Translations under genes and position numbers: made by a program
Part shown: piece after piece, positions 50,984 through 51,655 of the stretch
Layout of the letters: every line of letters begins with the position of its first letter
Numbering within the stretch: the stretch's first letter is position 1
DNA from: Selenomonadales bacterium
GTDB taxonomy: Bacteria > Bacillota > Negativicutes > Sporomusales > UBA7701
Assembly (NCBI GenBank): GCA_018434945.1
Contig: JAHDOI010000030.1
Coordinates: 1-51,655, forward strand
Direction of reading: 5' to 3'
Length of the DNA stretch: 51,655 bases
The notes under the pieces: generated by a model
Databases searched by the model: none
The model's input: only the letters and a program-made list of their open reading frames with translations
What the model was told of the DNA's origin: nothing

Positions 50984-51255
50984 GCGGATACCCCCTCTGG
51001 CATGCCGGCTCGAAGAATTATCTACCTTTTGGACTAGCTGCGTTTTCAGCGGCGGTAGCCGGAACGATGCCAGCCATAATGGGGGTTTGTGTCGGAAATT
51101 CGGAATAATGGTAAAATACTACTTTATCAGGAAGATAATGTCTGCGCATCCGGGTATAGTATACTCAGAGGCATAATAGTGCGGCATAATGCGGCCTGCC
51201 GGAATCCCCGCCGCAATCGCGTATTATAATAATAAATACTAAACGAAAATAATTA
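50984..51255. other. Gene-free stretch after pstA
   Basis: No gene is supported here. A loose inverted repeat (GGCATGCCGG near 50999, CCGGAACGATGCC near 51059) may end the pstCA transcript, though it lacks a T run. From 51100 the DNA is AT-rich, with several promoter-like pieces. Confidence 0.5.
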
Positions 51256-51284
51256 TTGACAAACTGGCGAAAAAATGGTAAAAC
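51256..51284 (+). promoter_or_regulatory. Promoter of the 59-residue gene
   Basis: Consensus TTGACA (51256-51261), 17-bp gap, TAAAAC (51279-51284), 31 bases before the GTG at 51316. Confidence 0.7.
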
Positions 51285-51315
51285 TAAGACAAAGACACAA
51301 CTGGAGATGATTACC

Positions 51316-51495
51316 GTGAAATCCGTGAAACCGACATTTTCGCGGCAGCCTGACGAACAGGCGAAATTCAATTATCTCATCCACCTGCTCGTGAGGGTCA
51401 AAGGCAAAACCGGCCTCCCTTCGGGCAAGATCGTCAGCGCCCTCCTGACAAGGGGCAAGGACGAGGTCAACTGGAACAGGGCCAAACATGGCTGA
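51316..51495 (+). CDS. Small basic protein of unknown function (59 residues)
   Basis: Starts with GTG, nine bases from GGAG, behind a good promoter and before a good terminator, so it is a real single-gene unit. The chain (KPTFSRQPDEQAKFNYLIHLLVRVKGKTGL, then PSGKIVSALLTRGKDEVNW) is basic and mostly helical with one hydrophobic face. Function not recognised. A regulator or small RNA/DNA-binding protein is possible, but nothing shows it. Confidence 0.7.
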   Translation: MKSVKPTFSRQPDEQAKFNYLIHLLVRVKGKTGLPSGKIVSALLTRGKDEVNWNRAKHG

Positions 51496-51520
51496 CCCCG
51501 GTCGTAGACCGGGGTTTTTG
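51495..51520 (+). terminator. Terminator of the 59-residue gene
   Basis: ACCCCGGTC (51495-51503) pairs with GACCGGGGT (51507-51515), loop GTA, followed by TTTTGCG. Confidence 0.85.
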
Positions 51521-51536
51521 CGTTGCGTAAGCGGCA

Positions 51537-51557
51537 ACCACCTGCTAAGCAGGTGGT
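51537..51557. repeat. Perfect hairpin, possible left end of an IS200/IS605-like element
   Basis: ACCACCTGC (51537-51545), TAA, GCAGGTGGT (51549-51557). Such subterminal palindromes are used as transposase recognition hairpins in IS200/IS605 elements. There is no T run, so it is not a normal terminator. The remainder of the element would lie beyond the window. Confidence 0.4.
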
Positions 51558-51592
51558 ATCAAAAAGCTTATAGCTATGCGGAGGAAAGAAAA

Positions 51593-51648
51593 GCCTCCTT
51601 TGTTAAAATATATGCAGGTTTGCCGACCGCATAAATAACAAAGGAGGC
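51593..51648 (+). promoter_or_regulatory. Long hairpin that masks a Shine-Dalgarno sequence
   Basis: GCCTCCTTTGTTA (51593-51605) pairs perfectly with TAACAAAGGAGGC (51636-51648), with an inner TATGC..GCATA pairing (51611-51633). The right arm contains AAAGGAGG, placed correctly for a gene starting just past the window end (about 51655). Translation would be blocked in the folded form, as described for IS200 transposase mRNA. Confidence 0.6.
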
Positions 51649-51655
51649 GCATCCA

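Noticed and set aside
1..51655. CRISPR array
   Set aside because: No series of equal direct repeats with unique spacers was seen. The only regular repeats are the Pho boxes, the 423-bp PAS duplication and the Cys codons of the peptide precursor.

Overview
The window looks like chromosome from a high-GC, endospore-forming, two-membrane Firmicute, most likely Negativicutes of the Sporomusaceae type. Spore formation is suggested by a YtrH/YtrI-like pair (48165-48961). An outer membrane is suggested by two secreted proteins that look like beta-barrels (5960-6538, 31373-32254). An anaerobic, redox-rich lifestyle is suggested by the [FeFe]-hydrogenase maturase HydE, an iron-sulfur flavoprotein, a 2Fe-2S/flavoprotein pair and three radical SAM-family genes. 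No rRNA, tRNA or CRISPR array was seen.

Layout. 1-590 is hairpin-rich repeat DNA without a gene. 591-11340 is mostly housekeeping: hydE-cysK, an MFS exporter, a His/Cys-rich secreted protein, an ankyrin-DsbA fusion, a beta-barrel, an L,D-transpeptidase, a C26 peptidase, an ABM protein, an acetoacetate decarboxylase-like protein, an iron-sulfur flavoprotein and a P1 peptidase. 11340-18870 is a cargo hotspot between the 3' ends of the P1 peptidase gene and uvsE. It holds three unrelated cargo blocks: a paralogous secreted pair, a secreted trypsin-like protease with a TPR protein, and an AT-rich PHP-ATPase. The blocks are separated by two scars, each made of a copy of the uvsE 3' end joined to a diverged copy of the P1-peptidase 3' end. 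19900-22900 is a CXXX-repeat peptide (RiPP-like) operon: precursor with 16 cysteines at an exact four-residue period, small modification protein, maturase and radical SAM/SPASM enzyme.

23000-40700 carries signalling and envelope functions: a PAS-PAS-GGDEF-EAL protein, a C-terminal processing protease, a flavoprotein/ferredoxin pair, a YkgJ-like protein, a TauE/SafE exporter, and a three-gene operon (MBL/diiron sensor with degenerate GGDEF and REC, then HEAT-repeat glycosyltransferase, then outer-membrane barrel) that looks like a gas- or redox-tuned exopolysaccharide system. After it come a CZB chemoreceptor, a DUF421 protein and a DUF2935 protein.

40800-51000 holds a glutamine amidotransferase behind a promoter-proximal terminator, a MoaE-like protein, a branched-chain amino acid binding lipoprotein, and a dispersed phosphate regulon: pstB-phoU, a PhoR-like kinase, pstS, ytrHI and pstCA. 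Three Pho-type promoters share one architecture: three six-base TTWACA units at 11-bp pitch followed 20-21 bp later by a -10 box. The window ends in a short gene and what looks like the left end of an IS200/IS605-like element with a hairpin that masks a Shine-Dalgarno sequence.

Two genes (the PHP-ATPase and pstS) are each broken by one extra base in a homopolymer (A8 and G7). This is either sequence error or slippage-based switching, and it should be resolved first.
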